A stretch of DNA of 64,000 bases from Mansonella perstans (Eukaryota > Nematoda > Chromadorea > Rhabditida > Onchocercidae): assembly GCA_037074765.1 (NCBI GenBank), contig JBAMDO010000159.1:1-64000 (forward strand), read 5' to 3'. Shown here one piece after another: positions 24,170 through 36,242 of the stretch (the first letter of the stretch is position 1; every line of letters begins with the position of its first letter). The notes under the pieces are model-generated. The model worked only from the letters and a program-made list of their open reading frames with translations, made no database searches and was not told the origin of the DNA. A program made the position numbers and the translations under genes.

Positions 24170-24235
24170 TGCTATATTCTCATCTAACTTTTAAATTTTA
24201 AACATATTCTCACCTAACTTTTAAATTTTCCGATT
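24170..24235. repeat. Tandem 30-bp repeat
   Basis: Two near-identical copies of ATATTCTCAYCTAACTTTTAAATTTT lie in the 1.3 kb gap between the Gemin8 start and the DLGAP stop. The remainder of that gap (23896-25192) is AT-rich and shows no gene. Confidence 0.7.
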
Positions 24236-25070
24236 TCATATCCGGATAAATATAATCATAAGCATATAAAATGCATGAAGCAACGGTAAAATTGCTAGAA
24301 CAATTTATTTGTAATAATGAAAAACCAATCATTAATAACAAACTGTTGAATAGCTACGGAAATGCGCGATGCTTGCATATAAACAAAGTTATAATAATTC
24401 ATGCCAGGAAAATAAACACCATGATTAATTGTTTTTTTTTTTTTCAAAATAACTAAATTTAAATCAAAAAAAGTGTAAGAAAATAGTATCACTATTGAAA
24501 TTTAACAGAAACCGATAGTCATTGGAGTTGCTAAAAAAATAAATAAATATTTCAAGCTCTTTTAGAATTTTAGCAGTGCAAATACTGCTACTAATAGAAA
24601 ATAGTTGTACTAAATTATAAAACAGCAACTATTAAATCTGATAATGCAATATCATGTTAATCGACGAAAGGTGAAGTGTAAATGAATTAACTGAAATTGC
24701 CGATTTGATTTTTTAAAAATGGAAATAATAATGAAATTATCTTTGCATATCTCGATTTCATATAACAATAAAAGTGCTCAAACCAATAAATCTTTGCTGC
24801 GGCTCCTATGGCTCAATTTGGAATTCAAATTTAAAATCAATGCTATCATAATTTTTGATCTAATCTACGAATAAATAAAATGGTAAAAACAATTACATGG
24901 ATATTATTCATGCAAACGTAGTTCTCTAACTTGGTGCTTGAATAAATAATGCAATTATTAAGTATCAAGTGGTGGTGGAAAGGAATAAGCAGTTAATGTA
25001 AAACAGCAAACTTAAGATTTAAACATAAATTTGCCTGTATGCTCTTCACAGTTTCGTTTTATAAATGTGA

Positions 25071-25076
25071 TTTATT
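25071..25076 (-). terminator. AATAAA, probable DLGAP polyadenylation signal
   Basis: It lies on the minus strand about 117 bases downstream of the DLGAP stop codon. Confidence 0.4.
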
Positions 25077-25192
25077 CTTGTTTTAAGCATCATCATTTCA
25101 TATTGGAAAATAATGAACAATAACTGCTTACTATTGTCCAAAGAAAGAGGTAATCAGAAATAAATAAAATGATAATAGCAAAAGTTGAGCGA

Positions 25193-28100
25193 TTAGATAA
25201 CCATACGAGCATCACTATAACCGTTACGCTCAGCATGCTGTTTTTCCTCGGCTTTTTTTAACTCTTTCTGGCGTCGTTTCGCTGCAGCTAAAGCTGTTTG
25301 TCGGCGTTGAACTTCGAATGCTACCTTTTCATTATTTATCGCTGGTAAATGAGGCAGTACCTTTTTTATACTGTCACTACGATTTTCATCGATAGTGCTG
25401 AAATTTGGATGAGTTCGAAACCAAAATTATCTTAATCACCATAATAAGAAAAAAATTTTATTAATTTGAAGAAATGGGATAAATATCAAAAGTGAGACTG
25501 ATTGAACTTTTTTTTTCTTCTTCATTAATAAATTTCGTAGCTGAACAGTACACGAGAGCTTAAAAAATTTTGCTCGAAAAACGGTAGTGAACATCCTTAA
25601 AATGAGAATTCTATCTACATTTCACTGCTTTGAGAAGTCTTCCAAGCGTAACAATTTCAAAGTGATTAAAGCAAAAGGTAGCCACCTTACTGAAGAGAGT
25701 TCTGAATCCGGATGCGTCCAATGATTTTCACGAAGAAAACTGATTTCACTGAAGCTGGTCTGTAATTCTTTCAGCTCAATACTGATCAATGCCCAGTAAC
25801 CAGAAAGATCACTGAGCTTTACCTGCTGCACATCTGAATTTTGATCCTGAAAGATGATTGTTCCATTATATGAGAAAAGTGTAATATGGCAAAACGTATA
25901 TTTACTGTAAGACAAATAGCTTTCAAATGAATAATAAGCAGGTATTAGGTGCTACCTGGATGACTTGAAAACGCGTTTCAAATTACGGTTCTAAAATCAT
26001 GAGAATTTCTGAACTAAAAACTATACAAACACTAACTAAATGGTTCTTCAGCAGATCTTCGAATTTTGCCAATTTTTTGTCCAGTAAAAGATTTGCTTTT
26101 CCAATGGCGGTTCTAAGTGTTCCTGCAGCATGCTCCGGCATATCTTCTTCTAGAAAAAAGATAACAATAGTCAAATAGTATAGAGAACGCAAAAGATTTC
26201 GTAAATTTCAGCACATATATCTTTGTGAGTACCAGATTAGAACAAATTATATAAAGTGACTACCGTTTAAAAGATCATTTTTTGCTTGGTCACAATGCAG
26301 CTGCAAAGTCGTTCGGGCTTCCATCAATAGATTGTGATATGCTTCTCCATCAGGTAAAACAAAATTAACGCAGTTTTCGTTCTTAATTGTTTCCGCTTCT
26401 TGTTCATTTGCTAATTGTTTAGCTTCAATACTTATCTGAAACATACTTTTTACATTTATGTAAACTTCGGATGGTAACCAATTATTCACAGTCGATTTTA
26501 CTGACACTTGCTCTTCAATTCCCCACTTCTTCTTACAATCGCAATAAAACATATAGCATCAGCAGTAATAAAACTTGTGTATAAATTTCGGTTAATCATG
26601 TCTTCGTAGTACTCATCCTTTAAGTTTATTCATTTAGATTTCTTTGAGAGAGTAAAAAACGATTTAGCCAACATATTCTTGCATATCGCTGGATTTCTTA
26701 ACATTAACCCATTAGCAATCTCGGGATGAAATATCAAAATGCAATCCCTGACTGATTACCAATATGTGGTTCGCTCTCTACGGATGTTTTTCGTAAGGCC
26801 TGATGCATTTGCTGCGCAATAGATGGTTTCGGACTGTCATGCCAATATGCCTTATCATACAACTAAAATTAGCTAATGCAAATAAACATAAATAGAAACC
26901 TCTTAATGATCAAAACTGACAAAATGAGGAGATGCTCAATCAGCAAACCATGCCAGTATCGTTAGAAGGCATTTCTACTAAGCTGTCACAGAACTGAGTT
27001 TCTTACATTGCTGAAGCTGTAATGCATTCTTAAATAAATTCTTATTATCTATTAATTTAGCGATTGCGTACAGCCTAGACTTTTTTTTCTGGTAAATAAT
27101 TCAATATTAGCTGGTATAGATCTCGTTTATCTATCAAATGTAATGATATAACGTTAAAATAATTTCTAAGTTCAAACTGAGCAGAAGAAACACTGGGTAT
27201 TTTCTTCAAAGCAGAAGAAACAATTTGTGTATTTTCCGAAAAAGACGAGGCGTTAAAAAAGAATGCGGTGCTCGCAATCAGAAGTTTACGGATCAGCTGA
27301 TAGGAATCATTAACGATGATCTTTCTACAAAGGTGAAAAGGCTTGATAAATATATCTCTTATGACCGGCCAATAATGATAACAACGATCCATTTTGAATT
27401 GGATTGTAACTATCAGAAGGAATTATTAACAGTTGACAATAACAACAACTATTTCAATGATTGAATAGAAGAAATACTTCAAAGCTTTTCAAAACCGAAC
27501 TTCATCGAAAAAATATTACCATCATCATTTGGTAATCTTTTACCATTACATTTTTCTGAATTCGGCTAAAGCATACTCTGAAGATATGCTGATCGTTTGG
27601 GTGCACTAAAAGTAACAACTGCCTCAGGGATATTTGTAAAAGATGTAATTCATGTGTAGTAAATCAGCGCTTCAATATTTGGCTATGAAATTCTGCCGTA
27701 CTTATTAAATTCAGTTGATTTTTCACTAAATAACTATTCGAAAACTTTTTTTCCGCAATTAACATGATGAAGACAATGTTTTTTCAAGAGTTCGTGGTAC
27801 CCCGTATCCCGAAAGCATGGATGACTGTGATTTTTTTGAAAGGAATAAACATGTTTCTCACCGTCAATTGTTACCATTTCTTGATTAATTGGCAAGTATG
27901 TGTCTATAATTCCAACCATAATGAATATGCGAAAGACAACTACTTCCTAATATTATCTGTCGACGAACTCTTGAAAAACTATGGAGTCCTATGGGAAAAA
28001 TTATGAATCTTAACAAAGTTATCCACTAACAGTGCGATTTAGTAAGAAAGCAAATGAAAAAAACAGAAGTCGAAATTGACAATTTCCAGTTAAACTTGAA

Positions 28101-31100
28101 TAACAAATATCACTGTAATTACGACCAGATTTAACAAAATGTGCCGAAGTATGTTTCCCTTAAGCTTCTTTTCTGGATGCCACTACTACAGGAAAAACAA
28201 AACGTAATTTAAGCAAACTGAAAAACTCTTTCGCAAATTTGTTGCATTTTCTGGAGTGATGGGATTTTTGATGAAAAATTATCAATGTTTTTAGTTTTTG
28301 TAATTAGTAAAAAAAGTGTCGAACTTATTCAACACTCATGCGACGAATACATACACGAACAAAAAAAAAAAAAACAAATGAAAAGAAAAAATGTTTGCAT
28401 GAATCATGAGAAAATCTTTGAAAGAATTTTTGCAATTTAAAAAAGTAACAACCTGATCGGAAAAAGAGAGAGAATTCTGTGCTGCAGTGGGATCATTTAG
28501 AGGTTTCGTTGCATGCGCTTCATCCGATATTGCCATATTTTCATCATGAAGCAAATTTTCCACTTCTCCTTAAAAAACGATTTGAGAGATTCTCAAAAAT
28601 GAATAAATGAAAATCCCATTTATTTCGAGTAAATCGTAAAATATAACATATTAACTTAATGTTACTTTAGCCTTTTTTTTTGAACGGCAACTCAGTAAAT
28701 CATCTAATATCTAATTAAATATGTTTCGAAAGTTTTCACAATTATTTAAATTAGCATTCAGAACTAGACTATTGTTTTGACAGCAACAGCAAATGTATTA
28801 TTGATAAAAACTTATCTGGTAATGAAAAATTATTTGGTGTTTTGCTTGATTCTTATGTGTCAAAGAAAAAAGCAAAGAACAAACCTATATTTTTCATCTC
28901 TTCACTCGAATTGTTTTCAAGGATATGATCAAAATGCTCGACTAGTTGTCGCACAGGTGCTGATGTCCTTGAAATATTACCTCCCATTTGTGAATTATTT
29001 CGACTCGTTATTTCTTCCGATGTCATACTGTAAAATTTTAAAATGAACAATTATGAAGAATTGAATGACTGTTCCGTAATTATGAAAATCAGATCTTTGA
29101 GTCAGGAGATTATTTTAGTCAATTTTCACAGTTTTTAAAACGAGATGTGTACAATATAACAAGATTTTACCAACAAATGATCCCATATAACAACCCAAAC
29201 TCTACAGTTCACAAATTCGATCAAGTTGAATTACACAGTGCAATTTGAAAAGTAAACTTGAAAAATGAAAATAAAAACCTCAAAAAACATAAAACAGCTC
29301 TATGCTTTGAGTAACTTGCTTCGGTTATAAAACCTTAATTTTGTTATGTAAATCCTACATCGATTCCTCATATTTTTAAGGAAAGGGCAATTCCATTCCG
29401 CTATATCCTAAGTCATCCATTAAAAAGCGAGAAGCAAAACAATCTATACAGCAATTTAAATACAAAGAACATTGGAAAATAATCGATTCCCTATTATAAA
29501 TATAGATGATCCTCTATAATGCTGGGCTAAAAGAGTTTCTGAGACAAATTGCTGCAAAATTTTGTCATCTAATATTCGTGGAACAGACACCAATAAAATG
29601 TAATTAACCATGACGTTGACATGAACTTTTCTCAAAAAAAAAAAAAAACGAATAAAGAGAATTTCAATGATGGTAATAAAAAATATACATTGCAAATGAA
29701 GAGGAAATGCAAAATTCGCAAAATTCAAATTGTTTAGTGAAATTTCAAGAATGACAAGCAGTAATTATTGTTGAAGACAAACTGGAAGAAAATTGTGAAG
29801 AAACTGAAAATTGCTATTAAGGTAGCTATTACGAATCAAGAGATTGAAAAAAGAAAAAATACACTAATCTTTCTATCAGATATTGAGGGTGAAACTATTA
29901 TGTAAACACTACTATTACTTCTTAGAAAGATCCTTAATAGTGATTTAAGCTTTCAAAATTTTGTTTTCGATGTTACCCGAAAACAATTTCTACTTTCCTT
30001 TGGTGATATCTCAGAAAGCGGAAATGGTAGGCAAATTATTCTCAAATCATTTTATGGAATATCATACGTCAGTAAAATAGTGAAAAACTTATGACTTAAG
30101 TCACTGCTGTTTCTTATATTTTTCTAATCTGTGAACTGAATAAACGGTGTTAGTAAAGTAATCTCTTTTCACTCTTTTAAATTGATTTGATTGATATTAT
30201 ATTCATCAACTCCATCTTTTATAAAAACAATATGCAAAAAGTCTAGTGCAATACTATAAGAAGGAAATATAGAAAGGAAACATTTTGTGATTATAATGTA
30301 GGAAGGAAACATTTTGTGATTATAAAGAATATAGCGAGAAAATTACTAAATCCTTGTGTGTTCCTATAGTTAATGCGAAAACTATAAATTCAGTTGAAGA
30401 CCCAGCTTATTTCCACAAGTAATCTTGAGTAAAGCATCCATCGATGATAATTATGTCTTGCACACTTAATAAACTGCAATTCAGCGATCTAACGACAGTT
30501 CTTCAAATATTTGTTACTACTTTACATACAAAGCAGTATGCTTCTCAACTTCATCATTACTTGTTAGTTAAAACATTCAGTAAGCTACGAAAAAATGTTT
30601 TATCACGAAAGATCTCTCACTTTTTTTTTTGATTATTATATAGAAGCTAAACAGAAATACTATAATTATTTAATGAATAGTAATATAAAAAATCTTTTAA
30701 GAAGTTTCATCCTTACTGAAGAAGTCGCTTGATCTTAATTTAACTTCAAAGGAAACTTTACCTATTTCATTTTTTTTTGTTAAACTACTTTATCCTTGTT
30801 ACAATCTTATCTACTTTTCTCTTTTGGAAGCTATTATGTGAAGAAATTATGATAAACTGATTTTATTATAAAGGAATGAATATCAGGTCTTTTGAAAAAC
30901 AAAGCATTTTCATTTACAGACCTTACGGCATATAGCAACTATGTAATATATCAGCAGCTAACTATAAATAATGCAGAGAAAATAGATTTGCATGAGATAA
31001 ATTGATATTTGAAGAATCAAACTGAGCATCAAACAGAGGAAATTCGAACAACAATATCAATGATTAATATCAGAGCACAGGACGACTGAATATCAATAAA

Positions 31101-34100
31101 AAATACTCAGAGATCACAAATAAAAAAATTAAACGATCGACCAAAAAAGACGCTAAAATACTAAGGAAAAATAATATTTAAATTAATTTAATTTCTGCTT
31201 TTCCTTTAAAAGAACAGGAATATTACAGTTCTGTTAATTTTTGAATAAATTCCCTCAAACGATTTGATCTCTCTAAATCAATTTTGATTTTGATGCTATT
31301 ATATGGACATAATAATACAGTTACGAATGGGCACACAAATGAAATCTTTATCAATATACGACTGTTTCCTGTTAATCCAGAAAGCATAACAAAAGTCTAA
31401 TTGCAACCGGTTCATTTCATGCCAATAATTTATTTTAATGAATGAAATAAAAAAATTGCTATGAAATATGGAACAGAGGGCTTATCACCCATGCATCAAA
31501 TGAACGTCAGTATCGCTGGTGAAGATTTTACTTTCACTCATTAAAATAAATCATTGGTGTGAAATGAACGGGTGACAATTAGACTTTCTTAAAATGAATT
31601 CACAGACATGCATTAATCAGCCGTCTGCCCAATAAATCGAAAAAATTTTTTTTCCCATTTTTTTCTGCAAGAAAGTATGAAAAAATGAAGGAAAAAACTA
31701 CTGTTCTTTTTAAAAAAGAATAAATAAAATAGAAAAGATATTTCACCTTCAATTTCACTCTTTATTATCCCTTTCTTCATTTGTAGGCAAGGAATTTTAA
31801 TTTTCACTCTGATAAATCAGCACTTATTGATATGAATGGACTTTACACAAAATTGAAGATATCGGCTCGATCAATAGATGATCTACAACCATTTGTCGGC
31901 GTCTCCATCAGTGTTATATCGGAGGAATCACCTGTTTGTGTCATGTACCTTTTCCATAAGATACGATCATCATTGACTTGCCGTCATTAACAATTAGCCC
32001 ATGGAGGACACTACTTACATTACTTATCTTTTTTTCGCTCATTCATTCGTTCTGAGAGTTACTTATTTGCATCACAAAACATTACAATCCCACTCCTATC
32101 CCTAAAAATATTTCCCCAGATAATGCTATTTCAAAAGAAAAACTCAAAAGCGATAGAAAAAAAAAATCTCACCAACTTCAATTTGGCATGAAAAAAAACA
32201 TAGGAAGGAAAATCTAAAAGTCAGGAAATAAGAAATACAACTGATGAGAAAAGATCCTAAAGAAAGCTGCAAATATTAATATTAAAATCTTTATTAACAA
32301 ATAAGGTAAATGGAAACAAGAAAATTATACATTTCTGATATCATGCTTCAACGTCAGTTAGTTAATAAGGTGAATTGAGGTAATGCAATTAGATGCTTGG
32401 AAAATGAACACTGCATCAACTATCTGATTGCAGAAGAACGGAAGTCTTTACTTACACTCTGAGTAACTAAAGTAAGATGAAAAAAAAAAAAAACTAAAGA
32501 AAAAGTTTTCCTTCTTTTTGCTTTCTTGGAAGCAAAAGATATAAACAACAATAATAAGAAACTTTCATAAATGCAGCAGTACAAATCTTGCATAACGTAA
32601 AATAGATAAGAATAAAAGTCAATCCAAAAATACATAAAAAGCAGTAGTTAAGTCACAGAACATACCTTTCTCGATTATCGTTGCCATCATTTTGACTGAA
32701 AACTAATTTACGTGTCTCTACAATACTCATCGGTAGCTCTCGCGGCGCGGCATTTTGCCGTCGACTATATTCGCCAACGAGGCGACTGGGACGGTGATAA
32801 CCATTCAGAGCACAGCTAATACGTAGATACGATGGCACACGGGTAGTCACTTTGAAGTTATCCCCTGAGTGAATATCACTTGTATTCATTGATAATGCAG
32901 TTACACTTTTTCCCACGTCCTGCAGGAAAACGAGAAATATGGAATGAAACAATAATACCATTGTCATATTATAGTGGCTGCAACTATTATTTAATGAATA
33001 GCTGATTTGTTTGAAAAATTGTAAAACTGGATAAAATATTTTGCTTCATGACCCGAGGAAAATGTCAACTAACGAAGCATATTAGCTGGTACCTAAGAAC
33101 AAATAAGAAAAAACAACCTTCAGAACATTCACTTAATTACAATGGAAAAGCAAGCGAAAATTTCAATATAAATTTGTACTTTTATAGATCTTGCTTTTGT
33201 CAGAAAATGAACTAAAAAATATATAATCAGAACAAATATTTGCAACTGTTTCTGGTATTAAGAAAATGAGAGATATTGTAATCATTCTATATCAGCCAGC
33301 AATACAGTGAAAGTAAAAATTTAGAGATCGAAGAGCACTTACAGCAAAATCAAATCAATTGCTTGAAAATTACTTGATCTTTTTGAAGGGTTATAAAACG
33401 TAGATCATTTTCTGATACAGTTGGCCTCGAGAGTATGTCTCCAGAATTGCAAGCCGTTGGAACTGTTGAAGTTGAGGAGATCTAAAATTCTTGCCTTCAA
33501 ATTACTTCTACTGCAGTTAAAATTTACTTGGTAATTATAAGTTTGCAGCTGCCCCATTCAAAAAGGCAGAAGGGAATATTTTGCACTTGCACAAGAACGG
33601 CAAAATATGTTTCATTCATCAAACAAATAATATTAGATAGTAATTTGCAATGCTAGACACTTGTCCATATATTTAGATCATTCTAATAAAGCTGGCTAAC
33701 GCAAACTATCCCCGAAGGAAACATAAAACATTTGAACGAAATTAAAATAGATTTCGCTAGGACCAAAAAAAGTTATCCCATGGAAGTTAAACATGTGAAC
33801 AATATTCAACTTTACAAGGCATAATTAGGCTGGAAAATGTTGACAAAATTTGAAGCTAAACAAGGTGAAGGGGTTTTAATTATTCTTTAAAACTGGGAAA
33901 TATGCTAAGACGTAATTACTTCAGTAAATATAAACTGTCAACTTGAAGTATGCAGATGCATGAATTAGCAATGTTGATTTTGTTGTCAGCAATACATTTA
34001 CTGAAGTTAGCATTCCATTATTTCTACTCTAATTTTCAGTGCATCCATAAGTGTCTGTCATGCCCGTTTTTTCCATGATGAGTAGAGTATAAAGTTGAAA

Positions 34101-36242
34101 AATGAAAGGTGAGAAAGTATCAAATTAAAAGCAACCAAAATAGAAGACAAAAAAACACTATTTGAATTATGTCTTTTCCAAAAAATTTCCCAAAAATGCA
34201 AAGCATCACATCTTTATGCAATAAAACACAGCGAAAAAATTGTTAAAATCCTATCAACTATTCGTAAATAAGATCTCTAAGCAGATAATTTTTTGCTATG
34301 AGAACCTTGAAGGAAATACATTCCCTAACTCACTTTTTCAACAGCCAGTAAAAAATGTTAACTGTTCCAGCTCTTTCAATAAATTTTAATACTTTAAATC
34401 AACAAGAGCTATAAATAACCTGTTTACTTTTAGTATATACGGTTATTTCAATCAAGAAAACAACCACAAAGACAGTTGATTTAAAGATGAAATAACAACA
34501 AACGCAGATCACTGAAATTATATACCAATAAGGAAATTAAAATGGAAATGAGAAAAAATAACTTACAGTTTCACGGCTGCTAATGAGTTCATTCCAGCCA
34601 GGTTGGGAAAAATTTTGGGCATCGTCACGAGCTGAAGATGGTTCACGAGTTTTACGGCTCATTGATAGCCTGTGAATGATACGGAAAAACGGTGATGAAT
34701 GTCGTTTTGGTTTTGGTGGTGGCGAAGTGCGTGATTCGTTCTCGACATTCAACTCGCTATCTTTATGGCCTTCTCTCTGAATCAAACAATAATATACTAT
34801 TCGTAAAATAATGCCTTATTTTTACAAAAGGTACAAAAGTTAATCGTACAACACCACAATCTAATTATAAATATCAACATCTAACGTTTTTCTTTTGAAA
34901 TACAAAGAAGTAATACTGGGAGTATTTGGTTTCTTTAAAAAACATGCAGCTTTTGTCAAAAATTTAGCATGATTAAGCAATTGGGCAGTTATCCTGACAG
35001 TAATGACAAAATAAAATTACAAGCTCTAAAGGCAGAAGAAAAAATATGAGGGCTTCAGCATTTATAACACATTTTTCACACTGTTATCAACTAAAAAACA
35101 AATCATTTGTCGAATTTTTTCATTTATTTTTATCATTCATCACTTCTCATTTCCCTACTTATTGATATCATTTCCAAATAACGGACTTTATATTTTTGTA
35201 GTTCGTCATCCTTTAAACTAGAAACTATAATTGTTTAACTGCTTCTCTCAACTTCCCGTAACATTAACTACAGTATTCTTCTTCATGTCTTCCAGATAAT
35301 TGTGTCGTTCTATTGGAACCTCAAGTTTAATTGTAGTAGCAACAAGTTTAGCCCTATGCATTTTTGAAGTACAATGAAATAATTAAAACCACACACAACT
35401 TATAAATATGATATGCTGCATGCGTTGCCAATATGATATGCATACGTTTGCCGCTAATTCTTTGAGTTAGATCTAAAATTTGAAAACTTACATTTTTGAC
35501 AGGATAATTGGTGGAAGCAGATTGAGTGAGACAGGGAGTAACACAATCGTCCGACAAGTTCTGTGAAGAAACCCGTGGACTTTTGCTGCGATGTCTCATT
35601 GAACCGATCCTCGAAAAGAAATGCCCAATTGTTGATGGTCTAATTTTCGGCTCAGCTGTATATTTTCCCATAACTAAAAACTTTTGTTTCATACAAATAT
35701 CGTCAATTCATTCAAAATTTGATTTCAGAAATTCCTATAATTCATTCTCATGAACATTTTCGATAAAAAAAGAGTACAGAAATTTAACTGCTATTAATAT
35801 GCTGTGGTTATAGAAAAATTCACACTTTCCTCAAAATCTTTAGTTGTTATTTAACATTTTCAATAAACTAAAAGAAAAAAGAAACAGGACAACATTTAGT
35901 AACAAACTATAAACTCAAATTCCTCTATTAAAATGAAACAAAATAACATAAGGAAAGGAAACAAGCAATTTTAATAGTTAAATGTGGAATTCGAGATAGT
36001 ATTCGATACTTTCTGGAGATGGCATCATCATTCTTTTCTTAAAGCAACACAATCAAAAGTTACACTAAATCACGTTTATCCTAGTAAAGTGGAACTGCAA
36101 ACTAACTTAAACAATTAAGCAAAATTTACCCAACTTTATGGGTATATTTACAATGAATGTTTTGAAAAACAGTCACTTTCATAACTAACTTTTGAAAATT
36201 AAATTTATAACAGTTTAATCATCACTTACCACTAGTTTGCAT
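25193..36242 (-). CDS. dlgap-1: DLGAP/SAPAP/GKAP-family scaffold protein
   Basis: Scaffold that in animals bridges DLG-type MAGUK guanylate-kinase domains to Shank PDZ domains at synapses and junctions. Coding exons: 36242-36230, 35673-35492, 34776-34567, 32919-32666, 29027-28885, 28568-28453, 26862-26760, 26500-26264, 26149-26037, 25846-25686, 25397-25193 (1737 nt, 578 aa). The conserved GKAP homology domain lies at about residues 355-515, with PEHAAGTLRTAIGKANLLLD, LAKFEDLLKNHL, LSDLSGYWALISIELKELQ and ENHWTHP in the vertebrate order. A basic alanine-rich tail (RRQTALAAAKRRQKELKKAE) ends in SDARMVI. The N-terminal third is basic and Ser/Pro-rich (SPPPKPKRHSSPFF). It is much shorter than vertebrate DLGAPs (about 980 aa). 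The first coding exon is only 13 nt but fits phase. The 25686 donor (GTGGCT) and 26500 acceptor were chosen because only they keep the frame. Confidence 0.88.
26863..28452. other. DLGAP intron with decayed protein-like segments
   Basis: A 1.6 kb intron. On the plus strand, 27180-28250 contains frame-shifting stretches that look more protein-like than surrounding intron (for example IEEILQSFSKPNFIEK, LPSSFGNLLPLHFSEFG and YADRLGALKVTTASGIF), broken by stops and shifts. This could be a degraded insertion. No family is recognised and no repair has been attempted. Confidence 0.25.
29028..32665. other. Large DLGAP intron
   Basis: A 3.6 kb AT-rich intron without a supportable gene. Around 29800-30120 on the plus strand there are short protein-like segments (such as NFVFDVTRKQFLLSFGDI then SESGNGRQIILK), again interrupted. 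A two-copy tandem repeat of about 30 bp (AGGAAACATTTTGTGATTAT) lies at about 30266-30325. Confidence 0.3.
30266..30325. repeat. Tandem 30-bp repeat in DLGAP intron
   Basis: Two copies of GGAAACATTTTGTGATTATAA in direct orientation separated by only a few bases. Confidence 0.75.

Noticed and set aside
26247..26552. Full 101-codon minus-strand ORF taken as one DLGAP exon
   Set aside because: Only 26500-26264 keeps phase with neighbours; the first part (CDCKKKWGIEEQ) has no supporting acceptor.
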